From NCBI GenBank assembly GCA_913776255.1, contig CAJYLV010000066.1, forward strand, positions 1 through 33,125: a stretch of DNA of 33,125 nt, read 5' to 3'. A program made the position numbers and the translations under genes. The DNA is from an uncultured Sphingomonas sp. (GTDB lineage: Bacteria > Pseudomonadota > Alphaproteobacteria > Sphingomonadales > Sphingomonadaceae). The notes under the pieces are model-generated. The model saw nothing but the letters and a program-made list of their open reading frames with translations. It was not told where the DNA came from and did no database searches. Below are positions 32,191 through 33,125 of the stretch, piece by piece. Each line of letters begins with the position of its first letter. Within the stretch, counting starts at the first letter, position 1.

Positions 32191-33125
32191 ATGACCGAAG
32201 CCGCCAAGTTCACGCTGTCGGGCAAAGAGCTCGACTATCCGGTCCTTTCGGGCTCCGTCGGCCCGGACGTCGTCGACATCCGCAAGCTGTACGGCCAGAC
32301 CGGCGCCTTCACCTACGATCCGGGGTTCACCTCGACCGCCTCGTGCCAGTCGAAGCTGACCTATATCGACGGTGACGAAGGCGTCCTGCTCCACCGCGGC
32401 TATCCGATCGGCGAGTTGGCCGAACAGTCGAGCTTCATGGAAGTCTGCTACCTGCTGCTCAACGGCGAGCTGCCGGACCAGGGCGAGCTCGACTCGTTCT
32501 CGCGCACGATCACCCGCCACACGATGGTCCACGAACAGCTCGCGCAATTCTTCCGCGGCTTCCGTCGCGATGCGCATCCGATGGCGATCATGTGCGGCGT
32601 CGTCGGCGCGCTGTCGGCCTTCTACCACGATTCGACCGACATCCACGATCCGCAGCAGCGCATGATCGCGTCACACCGGCTGATCGCCAAGATGCCGACG
32701 ATCGCGGCGATGGCGTACAAGTACAGCGTCGGGCAGCCGTTCCTGTATCCGGACAATTCTTTGTCCTACACCGGCAACTTCCTGCGCATGACCTTCGGCG
32801 TGCCGGCCGAGCCGTACGTGGTGAACCCGGCGGTCGAGAAGGCGATGGACCGGATCTTCATCCTCCACGCCGACCACGAGCAGAACGCCTCGACCTCGAC
32901 CGTCCGTCTGGCCGGCTCGTCGGGCGCGAACCCCTTCGCCTGCATCGCGGCGGGCATCGCCTGCCTGTGGGGCCCGGCGCATGGCGGCGCGAACGAGGCG
33001 GCGCTCAACATGCTGCACGAGATCGGCACGCCCGAGCGCATCCCCGAGTTCATCGCGCGCGCCAAGGACAAGAACGATCCGTTCCGCCTGATGGGCTTCG
33101 GCCATCGCGTCTACAAGAACTACGA
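32191..33125 (+). CDS. gltA: Citrate synthase, 5' part (type II)
   Basis: The first 311 codons of citrate synthase, which condenses acetyl-CoA and oxaloacetate in the first step of the TCA cycle; the gene continues beyond the window. The N-terminal beta-rich part ([29 protein letters not shown]) is that of the hexameric, NADH-sensitive type II enzymes of Gram-negative bacteria. The active-site histidine segments [20 protein letters not shown] and [13 protein letters not shown] are intact, and the window ends at [10 protein letters not shown], just at the conserved catalytic region. ATG 32191 is preceded by AGGAGAAG. It lies 12 bases after gltX and is likely co-transcribed with it. Confidence 0.97.
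   Translation, partial: MTEAAKFTLSGKELDYPVLSGSVGPDVVDIRKLYGQTGAFTYDPGFTSTASCQSKLTYIDGDEGVLLHRGYPIGELAEQSSFMEVCYLLLNGELPDQGELDSFSRTITRHTMVHEQLAQFFRGFRRDAHPMAIMCGVVGALSAFYHDSTDIHDPQQRMIASHRLIAKMPTIAAMAYKYSVGQPFLYPDNSLSYTGNFLRMTFGVPAEPYVVNPAVEKAMDRIFILHADHEQNASTSTVRLAGSSGANPFACIAAGIACLWGPAHGGANEAALNMLHEIGTPERIPEFIARAKDKNDPFRLMGFGHRVYKNY

Overview
The window is a GC-rich, gene-dense chromosomal segment that reads as an alphaproteobacterium, most likely a sphingomonad (Sphingomonas or a close relative). Three things point there: the gene order trpGDC-moaC-moeA-lexA-comEC-gltX-gltA, the GTTC-N7-GTTC SOS box of alphaproteobacterial type in front of lexA, and intergenic palindromic repeats of a kind common in these genomes. 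There is no tRNA, rRNA, CRISPR array, integrase or intact insertion sequence. Assignments rest on motif recognition, without database searches.

Left part (1-10138): the 3' end of class I ribonucleotide reductase nrdA; a membrane-anchored metallo-beta-lactamase-fold hydrolase; a two-gene unit with a LysM, lysozyme-like protein lacking a signal peptide and a small lipoprotein; DNA polymerase IV (dinB) followed closely by a shikimate-dehydrogenase-like protein of the HI0607/SdhL type; a leftward MarR regulator plus ROK sugar kinase pair; and, divergent from it, an alpha/beta hydrolase. A 61-residue membrane protein closes this part.

Middle (10139-18197): a membrane-bound diguanylate cyclase; a divergent three-gene module (PLP fold-type III decarboxylase and AMP-forming acyl ligase to the left, acyl carrier protein to the right) that resembles the exosortase-A-associated enzymes but has no exosortase nearby; thioredoxin reductase divergent from an M17 aminopeptidase; and triosephosphate isomerase.

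Right part (18198-33125): ppiD-like chaperone and trpE overlap and run rightward. Two leftward genes (nitronate monooxygenase family, small secreted protein) separate trpE from trpG. Then trpG-trpD-trpC-moaC-moeA follow as one tightly packed unit with 4-base stop/start overlaps or a 1-base gap. lexA follows with its own promoter and SOS box. comEC runs leftward, and gltX-gltA rightward to the window end, where gltA is cut.

Most of the region is conserved housekeeping DNA. The parts most worth a second look are the LysM enzyme/lipoprotein pair (possible effector and immunity protein), the orphan decarboxylase-ligase-carrier trio, and three families of paired palindromes with covarying stems (REPIN-like) in the gene gaps.
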